64,000 nucleotides of DNA, from assembly GCF_900107455.1 (NCBI RefSeq), contig NZ_FNQB01000003.1:806001-870000 (forward strand), given 5' to 3'. A program made the position numbers and the translations under genes. The notes below the pieces were generated by a model that saw only the letters and a program-made list of their open reading frames with translations, was not told the origin of the DNA and searched no databases. The DNA comes from Asanoa ishikariensis (GTDB lineage Bacteria; Actinomycetota; Actinomycetes; Mycobacteriales; Micromonosporaceae). Below are positions 47,074 through 57,145 of the stretch, in pieces (positions within the stretch are counted from its first letter, which is position 1; every line of letters starts with the position of its first letter).

Positions 47074-47928
47074 TGCGATCGGAGATGGAGCGGCTGGACC
47101 CTTGCGCGGAGCTGCTGCGCATCGGGGAGGCCGGCCGCGAGCCCCGCGGATGGCTGGACGACGACGATCCCGGTGTTCGTGGATGTGCGGCCCTCGCTCC
47201 GGCACTCGCCGCCGACGGGAAGGCAACCGGCGTCCTATGCCAGCTGGCTGCGTCCGCGCGGGCGTTCGACCGCGCGCTCGGGTTCGGCGGCGACTCGCCG
47301 GCGCTTCGGCACTTCACGGGACCGCAGCGCTGGGCGCTCGCCGAGGCCGTCTGTGTCCGGGCCGAGAAGCCGCGCGACCTGCTGCAGGCGGCCTGCGCCG
47401 CGCGTTCCGTGTATCGCCGTGCCCGGAGGTTTCGCCGTACCTGCGCGCCGTCTTCCCGCACGGGTGGCCGCGGGCGGGAAGCGTGACGGGGGCTCAGCTG
47501 ACTCTCGCCCGGCGGCTCCTCGATCGATCCGAGTTGTGGAAAGGGGAACGACGAGCATCGCGCCGCGTCGCTGCGGCCGCTCGGCTTGCCTGATGACGCC
47601 GGGTCGTGGCACGAGCTGTCGCGCTCACCGACCACCGCTGTCGACATCCTGGTGATCGAAGGCATGCTGCACGCGGCCCGGATGCGGCCGGAGCTGTACC
47701 TCGACGGTGTCGGGCCCGAAGCACCGGACCTATCTGGTCACCGTGCTCACCTGGCCCGTGCGCGACGACTGCGTGCGGTCGTTCACCGCGCGCGGGTTGG
47801 CGGCGGCCCGGGTGGGCCGCATCGACCCGACCGGAGTGATCTCGTTGCGGTCCGGCGACCGGTCCCAGCCGGTCGTCGACCTGGCCGCCGCGCCCGCCAC
47901 GGGCCTGCGTCGACCGTCGTCAGCCTGA
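47073..47928 (+). pseudogene. Decayed coding region (HEAT-repeat-like protein and another remnant)
   Basis: Protein-like sequence is spread over several frames. From ATG 47073: LDPCAELLRIGEAGREPRGWLDDDDPGVRGCAALAPALAADGKATGVLC resembles actinobacterial HEAT-repeat proteins. At about 47420 the frame shifts to YLRAVFPHGWPRAGSVTGAQLTLARRLLDRSELWKG, then again near 47580 to GLPDDAGSWHEL and DILVIEGMLHAARMRPELYLDG. Near 47710 the sequence GPKHRTYLVTVLTWPVRDD...AARVGRIDPTGVISLRSGDR continues in yet another frame to about 47928. At least three frameshifts are needed, so it is a pseudogene or contains sequencing errors. Confidence 0.5.
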
Positions 47929-48111
47929 GCCCGCGGCCCGCGTTTGGTCGTAGCGTCGGCGAAGTCGGCGTCCTGCGAAACCCGCGTCCCCATGCCTTTC
48001 ACGGTCCGCGTCGTCGTCGGAAATGAACAGGGCGTTAGCCGGTAGTTTGGCGGTCGTCGCGGACCTATCATCGACATCGGGCCGCCGGACCACGGCCGAC
48101 CGGGGGCGCTG

Positions 48112-50372
<2,261 letters not shown>

Positions 50373-50376
<4 letters not shown>

Positions 50377-50963
50377 GCGCGGCTGACGACCTCCCGGCGG
50401 CGGCGCGCGAACCGGACCGTCTCGACCACCACGGTCACCGACATCGCCACTGCCAGGCCCAGCAGCAGCCCGCGGACCGGGTCGCCCTCGAAGGCCGTGC
50501 CGCCGAAGTAGCCGATCAACGCCGAGTAGAGCGCCCAGGTGACCGCGGCGACGGCGTCGAACGCGGTGAACCGCGACCGCGGGTAGCCGAGCGCGCCCAT
50601 CGACAGCGTCACCGCCGTCCGTCCGCCGGGGATGTACCGGGCGATCACGAGGATCAGCCCGCCGCGCTCGGCGATCGCCGACCGCGCCCAGGTCAGCGCG
50701 CGTGACCGGGGAGGGCGCCCGCGGCCGGCGGCCCGGCCCAAGGCGTACGAGATGTGGTCGCCCACGAACGCACCGGCGGCCGCGACCGCGACCAGCGGCA
50801 GCAGGTCGGGTTGCCCGCTCGCGGCGAACACGCCGGCGGTGATGACGGCGGTCTCGGCCGGCACGATCGGGAAGAAGCCGTCCAGCGTCGCGAGCGTGAA
50901 GACGAGCAGATAGAGCCACGGTCCGGCCATCAGTGCGTGCAAAGCGTCGAGGACGACATCCAT
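50373..50963 (-). CDS. DedA family membrane protein
   Basis: 196 residues from ATG 50963 (ribosome site GGGTGG), with hydrophobic segments WLYLLVFTLATLDGFFPIVPAE, TAVITAGVFAASG, LPLVAVAAAGAFVGDHISYALG and two near the C-terminus. DedA hallmarks are FPIVPAETAVI, the GDHISYALGR re-entrant region and ARYIPGGRTAVTLSMGALGYPRSRF. Members act in lipid/undecaprenyl-phosphate transport across the membrane. The stop codon TAG is read from the same CTAG (50373-50376) as that of the convergent regulator. Confidence 0.88.
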
Positions 50964-51052
50964 GCGTCCACCCTTCGCGACGCGGCCGTCACGGGGCACC
51001 GGGAGAGTCCCTGTCGATCCCCGGACCTCACGGTCGGGGTAGACCCGGAGTC

Positions 51053-51085
51053 TTCACGTGGCCGTTGCCGACAGCTCACGTGGAT
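51053..51085 (+). promoter_or_regulatory. Direct repeats (TCACGTGG) upstream of the PhoX-like gene
   Basis: TTCACGTGG and CTCACGTGG are repeated exactly 22 bp apart (51053 and 51075), two helical turns, about 70 bp before GTG 51156. The spacing equals two 11-bp units, the geometry of PhoP PHO boxes in streptomycetes, although the sequence is only a partial match (TCAC). Confidence 0.35.
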
Positions 51086-51155
51086 GGCGTTGCGCTGTCG
51101 GTCCGCAGGCGTTGGCTCAGGTTGTCTCTCCTCCGGATCAAGGAGCAACAACAAA

Positions 51156-52604
51156 GTGTCTACCTCTCGTCGTGCCCTGCTCGCCGGCGGTGCCGCCGGT
51201 GTCGGCCTCGCTGTGGCCGGTGCTGTGCCCTCGCTGGCCCAGGCACACCCCAACAAGCCCCGCCCGTCCGAGGACCACAAGCCGTTCGGACCTCTGGTGA
51301 AGGACCCGGCCGGCATCCTCGCCCTGCCCGCGGGCTTCAAGTACACGATCGTGACCCGCACCGGCGTCAGCAAGCTCGACCACGGCCAGGGCCGCACCCC
51401 GGGCTCACACGACGGCATGGCCGTCTTCGACGCCGGGCGTGACCGCTACACGATCATCCAGAACCACGAGATCGACCCGGGCGACGAGCACGGCGTGCCG
51501 CACGTCAAGGGCACCGTCTACGACCCGGGCGCGATCGACGCCGGCGGCTGCACGGTGATCACGACCGACCGCGCGGGCCGCAACTACGGCGAGTTCGTCG
51601 GCATCTCGGGCACCGTCTCCAACTGCGCCGGCGGCCCGACCCCGTGGCACACCTGGCTGACCTGCGAGGAGACCGAGGACCAGGCCGGCGACGAGTGGGA
51701 GGCGGACAGCGGCCGCAAGGGCGTCTTCCAGAAGGACCACGGCTACGTCTTCGAGGTCTCCTCCGACGGCAAGTCGGACCCGCGCCCGATCAAGTGCCTC
51801 GGCCGGTACGCCCACGAGGCGCTGGCGATCGGCACCGACAAGGCGAGCGTCTACCTCTCCGAGGACGCCAGCGAGCCCAACGGCCTCTTCTACCGCTGGA
51901 CCGCGCCGCACGGTGTCAAGCTCGGCCCGGGCGTGCTCACCCGCCTCGCCCCGAACGCCGGCACCCTGGCCGCGATGCAGATCATCATGGACGACGGCTC
52001 GGTGCTGCCGGACGTCGCCTACCTGACCTCCGCCCAGCTCGGCCGCCCGTTCCCCGTCCGGTGGATCGAGGTCCCCGAGCGCGACGCGCAGTCGAAGCCG
52101 GTGCGGGAGCAGTTCGCGGACGGCAAGGTCACCCGCGGCAAGAAGTTCGAGGGTGTCTGGGCCACCGACGAGGGCGTGTACGTCGTCAACTCGTACGCCT
52201 GGGAAGAGGGCGACCTCCCGAAGGACGCCGCACCGCACGACGGAATGGTGTGGTTCTACCACTTCAAGAACCAGACCATCCAGCTCGTCACGTACTTCCC
52301 GCACCAGGCCTCGACCGAGGAGGGCGCGGCGCCCAAGTACACCGACCTCACCTTCGACGGCCCGGACAACGTCACCGTGACGCCGTGGGGCAGCCTGGTG
52401 CTGGCCGAGGACGGCGAGGGCGCGTCGCACGTGCTCAGCTCGTTCCCCGGCGGCCCGACCTACGCGATCGCCCGCAACGAGCTCAACGACTCGGAGTTCT
52501 GCGGCCCGACGTTCACCGCCGACGGCAAGGTCCTCTTCGTCAACATGCAGGACCCGGGCCTGACCCTGGCCATCACCGGCCCGTGGGAGAAGTACCTCGG
52601 CTGA
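51156..52604 (+). CDS. Tat-exported DUF839 / PhoX-like phosphatase family protein
   Basis: 482 residues from GTG 51156, with AGGAG 10 bp upstream. A Tat-type signal (STSRRALLAGGAAGVGLAVAGAVPSLAQA) leads into a beta-propeller-like DUF839 domain: GMAVFDAGRDRYTIIQNHEIDPGDEHG, ISGTVSNCAGGPTPWHTWLTCEET, HGYVFEVSSDG, YAHEALAIGTDKASVYLSEDASEPNGLFYRW, DNVTVTPWGSLVLAEDGEG and LNDSEFCGPTFTADGKVLFVNMQDPG. TCEE and EDASEPNG correspond to metal-binding regions of PhoX alkaline phosphatases, but it is shorter than full-length PhoX, so activity is not assured. It is divergent from the DedA gene and ends at a strong terminator. Confidence 0.82.
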   Translation: MSTSRRALLAGGAAGVGLAVAGAVPSLAQAHPNKPRPSEDHKPFGPLVKDPAGILALPAGFKYTIVTRTGVSKLDHGQGRTPGSHDGMAVFDAGRDRYTIIQNHEIDPGDEHGVPHVKGTVYDPGAIDAGGCTVITTDRAGRNYGEFVGISGTVSNCAGGPTPWHTWLTCEETEDQAGDEWEADSGRKGVFQKDHGYVFEVSSDGKSDPRPIKCLGRYAHEALAIGTDKASVYLSEDASEPNGLFYRWTAPHGVKLGPGVLTRLAPNAGTLAAMQIIMDDGSVLPDVAYLTSAQLGRPFPVRWIEVPERDAQSKPVREQFADGKVTRGKKFEGVWATDEGVYVVNSYAWEEGDLPKDAAPHDGMVWFYHFKNQTIQLVTYFPHQASTEEGAAPKYTDLTFDGPDNVTVTPWGSLVLAEDGEGASHVLSSFPGGPTYAIARNELNDSEFCGPTFTADGKVLFVNMQDPGLTLAITGPWEKYLG

Positions 52605-52614
52605 CCTGACCGCC

Positions 52615-52645
52615 GCCGGGGGTCGGGCCTGTGCCGACCCCCGGC
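52615..52645 (+). terminator. Terminator hairpin after the PhoX-like gene
   Basis: A perfect 12-bp stem (GCCGGGGGTCGG / CCGACCCCCGGC) with a 7-nt loop begins 10 bp after the stop codon. Confidence 0.8.
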
Positions 52646-52678
52646 CGGCGGGCCGTCCCAAGTGCTAACTTTCAGCCG

Positions 52679-53278
52679 ATGCCTGATGAGAACACCTCGC
52701 CCAGCATCCGCGCGGACGCGCGGGAGAACCGGCGCCAGTTGATCGACGCGACGCGTGCGGCGATCGCCACGCGTGGGCTCGAGATCTCCGCGCTGGACAT
52801 CGCGACCGCGGCCGGCGTCGGGGTGGGCACCCTCTACCGCCGGTTCGGCACTAAGGAAGCCCTACTCGACGCCGTCGTGATCGGCCTGTACGACGAGATG
52901 GTGGAGCTGGCCCAGGTCTGCCTCGAACGCCCCGACGCGTGGGACGGGCTCACGGAGTTCATGACCGAGCTCGTCACCGCTCACCGCGACAGCCTCGGGT
53001 TGGCGGAGTTCACCGCCCACGACGAGCGGCAGTCGCCCGACATCGCGCAGCGCACCCTCGCCCTCCAGGACGCCGTCCGGCTCCTGGCCGAGCGCGCCCA
53101 CGCCACCGGTGACCTGCGCGAAGACGTGACCTGGCAGGACCTCCTGCTCTGCTCCCGCGCACCGCTCGACACCGACCACTGCCTCGGTGTCGACGGCGGA
53201 CCGGAGGGCTGGCGCCGCATCCTGACCCTCCTGTTGGACGGCATGCGCGCCCCCGGGCGGACCCCACTCGCACCGTAG
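52679..53278 (+). CDS. TetR family transcriptional regulator
   Basis: 199 residues from ATG 52679. The DNA-binding domain is ENRRQLIDATRAAIATRGLEISALDIATAAGVGVGTLYRRFGTKEALLDAV, typical of TetR repressors, followed by a helical ligand domain. A -10-like TAACTT lies 7 bp before the ATG, so the message may be leaderless. It precedes an SDR-MFS pair whose promoter carries matching inverted repeats, so it most likely represses them. Confidence 0.9.
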   Translation: MPDENTSPSIRADARENRRQLIDATRAAIATRGLEISALDIATAAGVGVGTLYRRFGTKEALLDAVVIGLYDEMVELAQVCLERPDAWDGLTEFMTELVTAHRDSLGLAEFTAHDERQSPDIAQRTLALQDAVRLLAERAHATGDLREDVTWQDLLLCSRAPLDTDHCLGVDGGPEGWRRILTLLLDGMRAPGRTPLAP

Positions 53279-53291
53279 GACCCGCCAGTAT

Positions 53292-53315
53292 GCCCAGCCA
53301 CCAGGGTGGCTGGGC
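53292..53315 (+). terminator. Terminator hairpin after the TetR gene
   Basis: A perfect 10-bp stem (GCCCAGCCAC / GTGGCTGGGC) with loop CAGG lies 13 bp after the tetR stop, separating it from the next promoter. Confidence 0.7.
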
Positions 53316-53342
53316 TCACGTATCTCCGGGCCCAGATTAAGC

Positions 53343-53357
53343 GGACGACCGCCGTCC
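53343..53357. promoter_or_regulatory. Predicted TetR operator 1
   Basis: GGACG-N5-CGTCC inverted repeat, sharing the GGACG half-site with operator 2. Its centre is 37 bp from that of operator 2. Confidence 0.45.
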
Positions 53358-53378
53358 CGTTGGGGTAGCTTCTCGAAC

Positions 53379-53395
53379 CGGACGATGATCGTCCG
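53379..53395. promoter_or_regulatory. Predicted TetR operator 2
   Basis: CGGACGATGATCGTCCG is a perfect 17-bp palindrome (8-bp arms, one central base) located 36 bp before ATG 53431 of the SDR gene. It is the strongest candidate for binding by the upstream TetR protein. Confidence 0.6.
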
Positions 53396-53430
53396 TATCT
53401 AACTCCCTCATCAGAGACAAGGGCCTCACC

Positions 53431-54189
53431 ATGCGTTTCGCAGACAAAGTCATCCTGGTCACCGGCGCCACCTCCGGCATGGGCCGCGCCGTCGTCGAAC
53501 GGGTCGCCGCCGAGGGCGCCCGGGTCGTCCTGGCCGCCCGGGGCAAGGACGCCGGCGAGGCGTTCGCCGCCGAGCTGCGCGCGGCCGGGCGCGACGTGCT
53601 CTTCGTGCCCACCGACGTGACGGTCGGCGCCGAGGTCGAGCGGCTCGTCCAGCGCGCACTAGACACCTACGGCCGGCTCGACGGCGCGTTCAACAACGTC
53701 GGCGCCGCCACCGCGCTCGGCCCGATCACCGAGATCGACCACCAGGCCTGGGGTGCGGAGCTGGCCCTGAATCTCGACAGCGTCTTCTTCGGACTCAAGT
53801 ACCAGATCCCCGCGCTGCAGGCGTCGGGCGGCGGGGCGATCGTCAACAACGCCTCGACCACCGGGGTCACCGGTGTGGCCGGCCTGGCCGCGTACGGCGC
53901 CGCCAAGCACGGCGTCGTCGGGCTCACCCGGTCCGCGGCACTCGACGTGGCCACCTCGGGCGTACGGATCAACGCGCTGGTCACCGGCGGCGTCGACACC
54001 CCGCTGCTGCGGCGCAACATGGGCGCCAACCCGCAGGAGGCCCTGCACCTCGCCAACGCGATGCACCCGGTCGGCCGGATCGGCCAGCCCGCGGAGCTCG
54101 CCGCGTTCGCCGCCTTCCTGCTCAGCGACGAGGCCCCGTTCATCACGGGTGCCGCGCTCGCCATCGACGGCGGGCTGACGGCCGCATGA
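53431..54189 (+). CDS. SDR-family oxidoreductase
   Basis: 252 residues: NAD(P)-binding TGATSGMG near residue 10, LAARGKDAG (likely NADP-type loop), NNVGAA instead of NNAG, catalytic Ser in NNASTTGVTG and YGAAKH with Tyr and Lys, and C-terminal FLLSDEAPFITGAALAIDGGLTA. Substrate unknown. It overlaps the MFS gene by 4 bp and is probably controlled by the TetR repressor upstream; together they may detoxify and export a small molecule (inference). Confidence 0.9.
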   Translation: MRFADKVILVTGATSGMGRAVVERVAAEGARVVLAARGKDAGEAFAAELRAAGRDVLFVPTDVTVGAEVERLVQRALDTYGRLDGAFNNVGAATALGPITEIDHQAWGAELALNLDSVFFGLKYQIPALQASGGGAIVNNASTTGVTGVAGLAAYGAAKHGVVGLTRSAALDVATSGVRINALVTGGVDTPLLRRNMGANPQEALHLANAMHPVGRIGQPAELAAFAAFLLSDEAPFITGAALAIDGGLTAA

Positions 54190-55634
54190 ACGCCGACGCA
54201 CAGCGGTGGAAGGCCCTGTTCTTCATCTCCATCGCCCAGCTCATGGTCGTGCTCGACTCGGCCGTCATGAACATCGCCCTCCCCTCGGCGCAGCAGGCGC
54301 TGCACTTCTCCGACGGCAGCCGGCAATGGGTGGTCACCGCGTACGGCCTGGCGTTCGGCGCCCTCCTGCTAGTCGGCGGCCGCGTCGGTGACATGGTCGG
54401 GCGCAAGCGCGTGTTCCTGTTCGCCCTGGCCGGTTTCGCGATCGTCTCGGCGATCGGCGGCCTCGCGGTCAACGCCCCGATGCTGCTGATCGCCCGGGCG
54501 TTCCAGGGCGTGTTCGCGGCCCTGCTCGCGCCGGCGGCCCTGTCCCTGATCTCGCTGTCGTTCACCCAACCACGGGAACGAGCCAAGGCCTTCGGTGTGT
54601 TCAGTGCGGTCTCCGTCGCCGGCGGTGCGGTCGGCCTGATCGCCGGTGGGCTACTCACCGAGTACCTGAGCTGGCGCTTCTCGATGTTCGTCCTCGTGCC
54701 GATCGCCGTCATCGGGATCCTCGGCGCCATACCGACGGTGCACGACACGACCGAGCGGCACCGCGCCCGGCTCGACATCCCCGGCGTCCTGCTGGCCAGC
54801 TTCGGCCTCGTCGCGGTGGTCTACGGCTTCAGCAGCGCCGAGAGCGACGGCTGGACCGGCGCACTGACCATCGCGTCGTTCGCCGTCGGTGTCCTGCTGC
54901 TGGCCGTGTTCATCGCGGTGCAGGCGCGGGTGACCTCACCGTTGCTACCGCTGCGGGTCCTGACCGAGCGCAACCGGGCCGCCGCGTACCTGTCGGTCGC
55001 GTTCGCCGCGCTCGCCATGTTCGGGATGTTCCTGCTGCTGAGCTACTACTTCCAGCAGGTCAAGGGCTGGTCGCCGGTGATGGCGGGCCTGGCCTTCATG
55101 CCGATGGCGGCGGCACAGGTCATCGGGGCGACGCAGATCGGGGCCCGGCTCGCGCACCGGATCGCTCCACGGCCGATCATGGTCGGCGGCTATCTCGTCA
55201 CGGCGGTCGGGCTCGTGCTGCTCGCTGTCCTCGACACCGGCAGCGGCTTCCCCGAGATCGCCGTCGCCGAGACCGTGGTGGGCCTGGGCATCGGCGCCGC
55301 GCTCATGCCGGCGATGAGCGTCGCGACCCACGGCGTCGCGCCGCAGGACGCCGGCGTCGCGTCGGCTCTGATCAGCTCGTCGCAACAGGTCGGCGGCTCG
55401 ATCGGCACCGCACTGCTGAACACCGTCGCGACCGGCTCGGCCGCCGCGTACCTGGTGTCCCACGGCGGCGCCACCGTGGCCGAGTCGCAGGTGCACGGCT
55501 TCTCCCTGGCCTACTGGCTGGCTACCGCAGTCGTCCTCGCCGCGGCCGCCGCCACGGCGGTGATGGTGAACGCCCGGTCGCCGAAACACGCACCGGCCAC
55601 GGAAGACGCTCCGGACCTCGTGGCCGTCCACTGA
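54186..55634 (+). CDS. MFS drug exporter (EmrB/QacA-like)
   Basis: 482 residues with about 14 membrane segments. Motifs: FFISIAQLMVVLDSAVMNIALPSAQQAL (helix 1), WVVTAYGLAFGALLLVGGRVGDMVGRKRVFL (motif A), and an antiporter-type motif C around SVAGGAVGLIAGGLLTEYLSWRFSMFV. These are typical of DHA2 proton-driven multidrug efflux. Coupled to the SDR gene upstream (ATGA). Confidence 0.9.
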   Translation: MNADAQRWKALFFISIAQLMVVLDSAVMNIALPSAQQALHFSDGSRQWVVTAYGLAFGALLLVGGRVGDMVGRKRVFLFALAGFAIVSAIGGLAVNAPMLLIARAFQGVFAALLAPAALSLISLSFTQPRERAKAFGVFSAVSVAGGAVGLIAGGLLTEYLSWRFSMFVLVPIAVIGILGAIPTVHDTTERHRARLDIPGVLLASFGLVAVVYGFSSAESDGWTGALTIASFAVGVLLLAVFIAVQARVTSPLLPLRVLTERNRAAAYLSVAFAALAMFGMFLLLSYYFQQVKGWSPVMAGLAFMPMAAAQVIGATQIGARLAHRIAPRPIMVGGYLVTAVGLVLLAVLDTGSGFPEIAVAETVVGLGIGAALMPAMSVATHGVAPQDAGVASALISSSQQVGGSIGTALLNTVATGSAAAYLVSHGGATVAESQVHGFSLAYWLATAVVLAAAAATAVMVNARSPKHAPATEDAPDLVAVH

Positions 55635-55659
55635 GCAGTCCCGCCCATATCATCATGAA

Positions 55660-56742
55660 ATGGATGGAACTGAACCGGGCCGGTGGTGGCGGATCACCGG
55701 GCAGGAGATCGCCGGTGCGTTCCGACCGCGGCGCGAACCGCCTCCGTTGCTGCCGTTGCGGCGCGGGATCATGGCCGGCGCCGGTCCTTTGCTGCTCGCG
55801 CTGCTCGTCGGGGTGGGTTTCATCGCGGCGTTCGTCGGCGCTCTGCACAACCCCCGGCCACACGACGTTCCCGTCGGTGTGGTGCGCGGTGACCAGACCG
55901 CGCAGGCGTTGCTGGCCGCGACGGCTCCACAGCTACGGGCCGTCGAGTACGGCGAACCCACGGACGCGGACGAGGCGGTGCGCCGCGGCGACGTCTACTC
56001 GACGCTCACGAGCGTGCCGCCCGGGTTGACGCTGACCGTGGCCACCGCCGCCGGGCCGGCCGCCACCACCACGACGGCCGCCATCCTGGCCGTGGCGGCC
56101 CGCAGCGCGGGCGTGCCGCTCACGGTGACCGACGTGGTGCCCGTCGACCCGGCCGACCCACGTGGCGTGGTGCCTTTCTACCTGGCGATCGGCCTGGTGA
56201 TCGGCGGCTACTTCGGCGGCATCGCACTGAGCCTGGCGTTGGGAACCGTGCCGCGGACCATGGCCCGGGCCGGCGTACGCGTCGCTGGTCTCACGCTGCA
56301 TGCCCTCCTGCTCGGCCTCGCCGGGACCCTCATCGTCGGTCCGGGGCTGGGCATCTGGAACCAGAACCTGTTCGGCCTCTTCGCGGCCGGGATGCTGCTC
56401 GCGCTCGCCGCCGCGCTCTTCGCCGCCGCCGTGCAGAGTTGGCTGGCCCGGGTCGGCACCACGTTGATCATTATGTTGGTGGTGGTGCTGGGCAACCCCG
56501 GGTCCGGCGGCATCTACCCACCCGAGTTCCTGCCGGGCTTCTTCCGGGGCGTCCACGAGTGGGACCTGCCGGGCCTCGGCGCCGACCTGGTCCGGTCGGT
56601 GGTCTACTTCCCGGCCGGCTCGGCCGCCTGGACCGCCGGCAAGCTCGCGATCTGGTGCGTCGCCAGCGTGGCCGTGTTCGCGGCCGCGACGATCGTGCTC
56701 GGCCGGCCGGTCAGCTCCGATCGAACCGGACCCGGATCTTGA
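55660..56742 (+). CDS. Membrane protein, ABC-2/YhgE-Pip-like (DUF3533?)
   Basis: 360 residues. A first helix (IMAGAGPLLLALLVGVGFIAAFVGAL) is followed by an extracytoplasmic domain of about 115 residues (HNPRPHDVPVGVVRGDQTAQALLAATAPQLRAVEYG...) and five C-terminal helices (FYLAIGLVIGGYFGGIALSLAL through LAIWCVASVAVFAAATIVL). That is the half-permease layout of ABC-2 type/YhgE-Pip proteins. It follows the MFS gene by 25 bp and may belong to the same transcript. Its 3' end overlaps the convergent gene by 32 bp. Confidence 0.75.
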   Translation: MDGTEPGRWWRITGQEIAGAFRPRREPPPLLPLRRGIMAGAGPLLLALLVGVGFIAAFVGALHNPRPHDVPVGVVRGDQTAQALLAATAPQLRAVEYGEPTDADEAVRRGDVYSTLTSVPPGLTLTVATAAGPAATTTTAAILAVAARSAGVPLTVTDVVPVDPADPRGVVPFYLAIGLVIGGYFGGIALSLALGTVPRTMARAGVRVAGLTLHALLLGLAGTLIVGPGLGIWNQNLFGLFAAGMLLALAAALFAAAVQSWLARVGTTLIIMLVVVLGNPGSGGIYPPEFLPGFFRGVHEWDLPGLGADLVRSVVYFPAGSAAWTAGKLAIWCVASVAVFAAATIVLGRPVSSDRTGPGS

Positions 56743-57145
56743 CCAACGCGGCGTGTACGTTCGCCCGGTCGGCCAGGTAGGCGGAGATGGCCGCGGCGTC
56801 GGCGTCGCCGGCCAACGGCGCCGTGCCGATCGCGAGCACGATGTAGCGCCGGCCGATCGCGTTCGCCGTCCAGTCGTCGATGACCGGGTGGCTGAGCCAC
56901 ACACCGTCCGGCCCGCACAGCTCGACCCGCATCGCGCGCAGCGACGCGTACAACGTGTCGGTGCCGATCGGCAGGATGTCCCCGTCGGCGTCGAGCCGCC
57001 GCATGCCGAGGTTGGCGACCGCGCCGGCGAACGTCCCGTCGTCGTCGCCCGAGATCGGGTGCACGAGCACGAAGGCGGTCGGCTCACCGAACGGGTTCGG
57101 GGCCGACCAGGCCGTCAGTCCGATCTGGATGGTCGCGACGCTCAC
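56711..57145 (-). CDS. Hypothetical protein co-transcribed with oxalate decarboxylase
   Basis: 144 residues from GTG 57145, chosen because it overlaps the oxalate decarboxylase stop (GTGA). The sequence (VATIQIGLTAWSAPNPFGEPTAFVLVHPISGDDDGTFAGAVANLGMRRL...HPVIDDWTANAIGRRYIVLAIGTAPL) is protein-like, soluble and unrecognised. An acidic loop SGDDDG could bind a cation. It may assist the decarboxylase, but nothing in the sequence proves this. Confidence 0.65.
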   Translation of the reverse strand: MSVATIQIGLTAWSAPNPFGEPTAFVLVHPISGDDDGTFAGAVANLGMRRLDADGDILPIGTDTLYASLRAMRVELCGPDGVWLSHPVIDDWTANAIGRRYIVLAIGTAPLAGDADAAAISAYLADRANVHAALVKIRVRFDRS

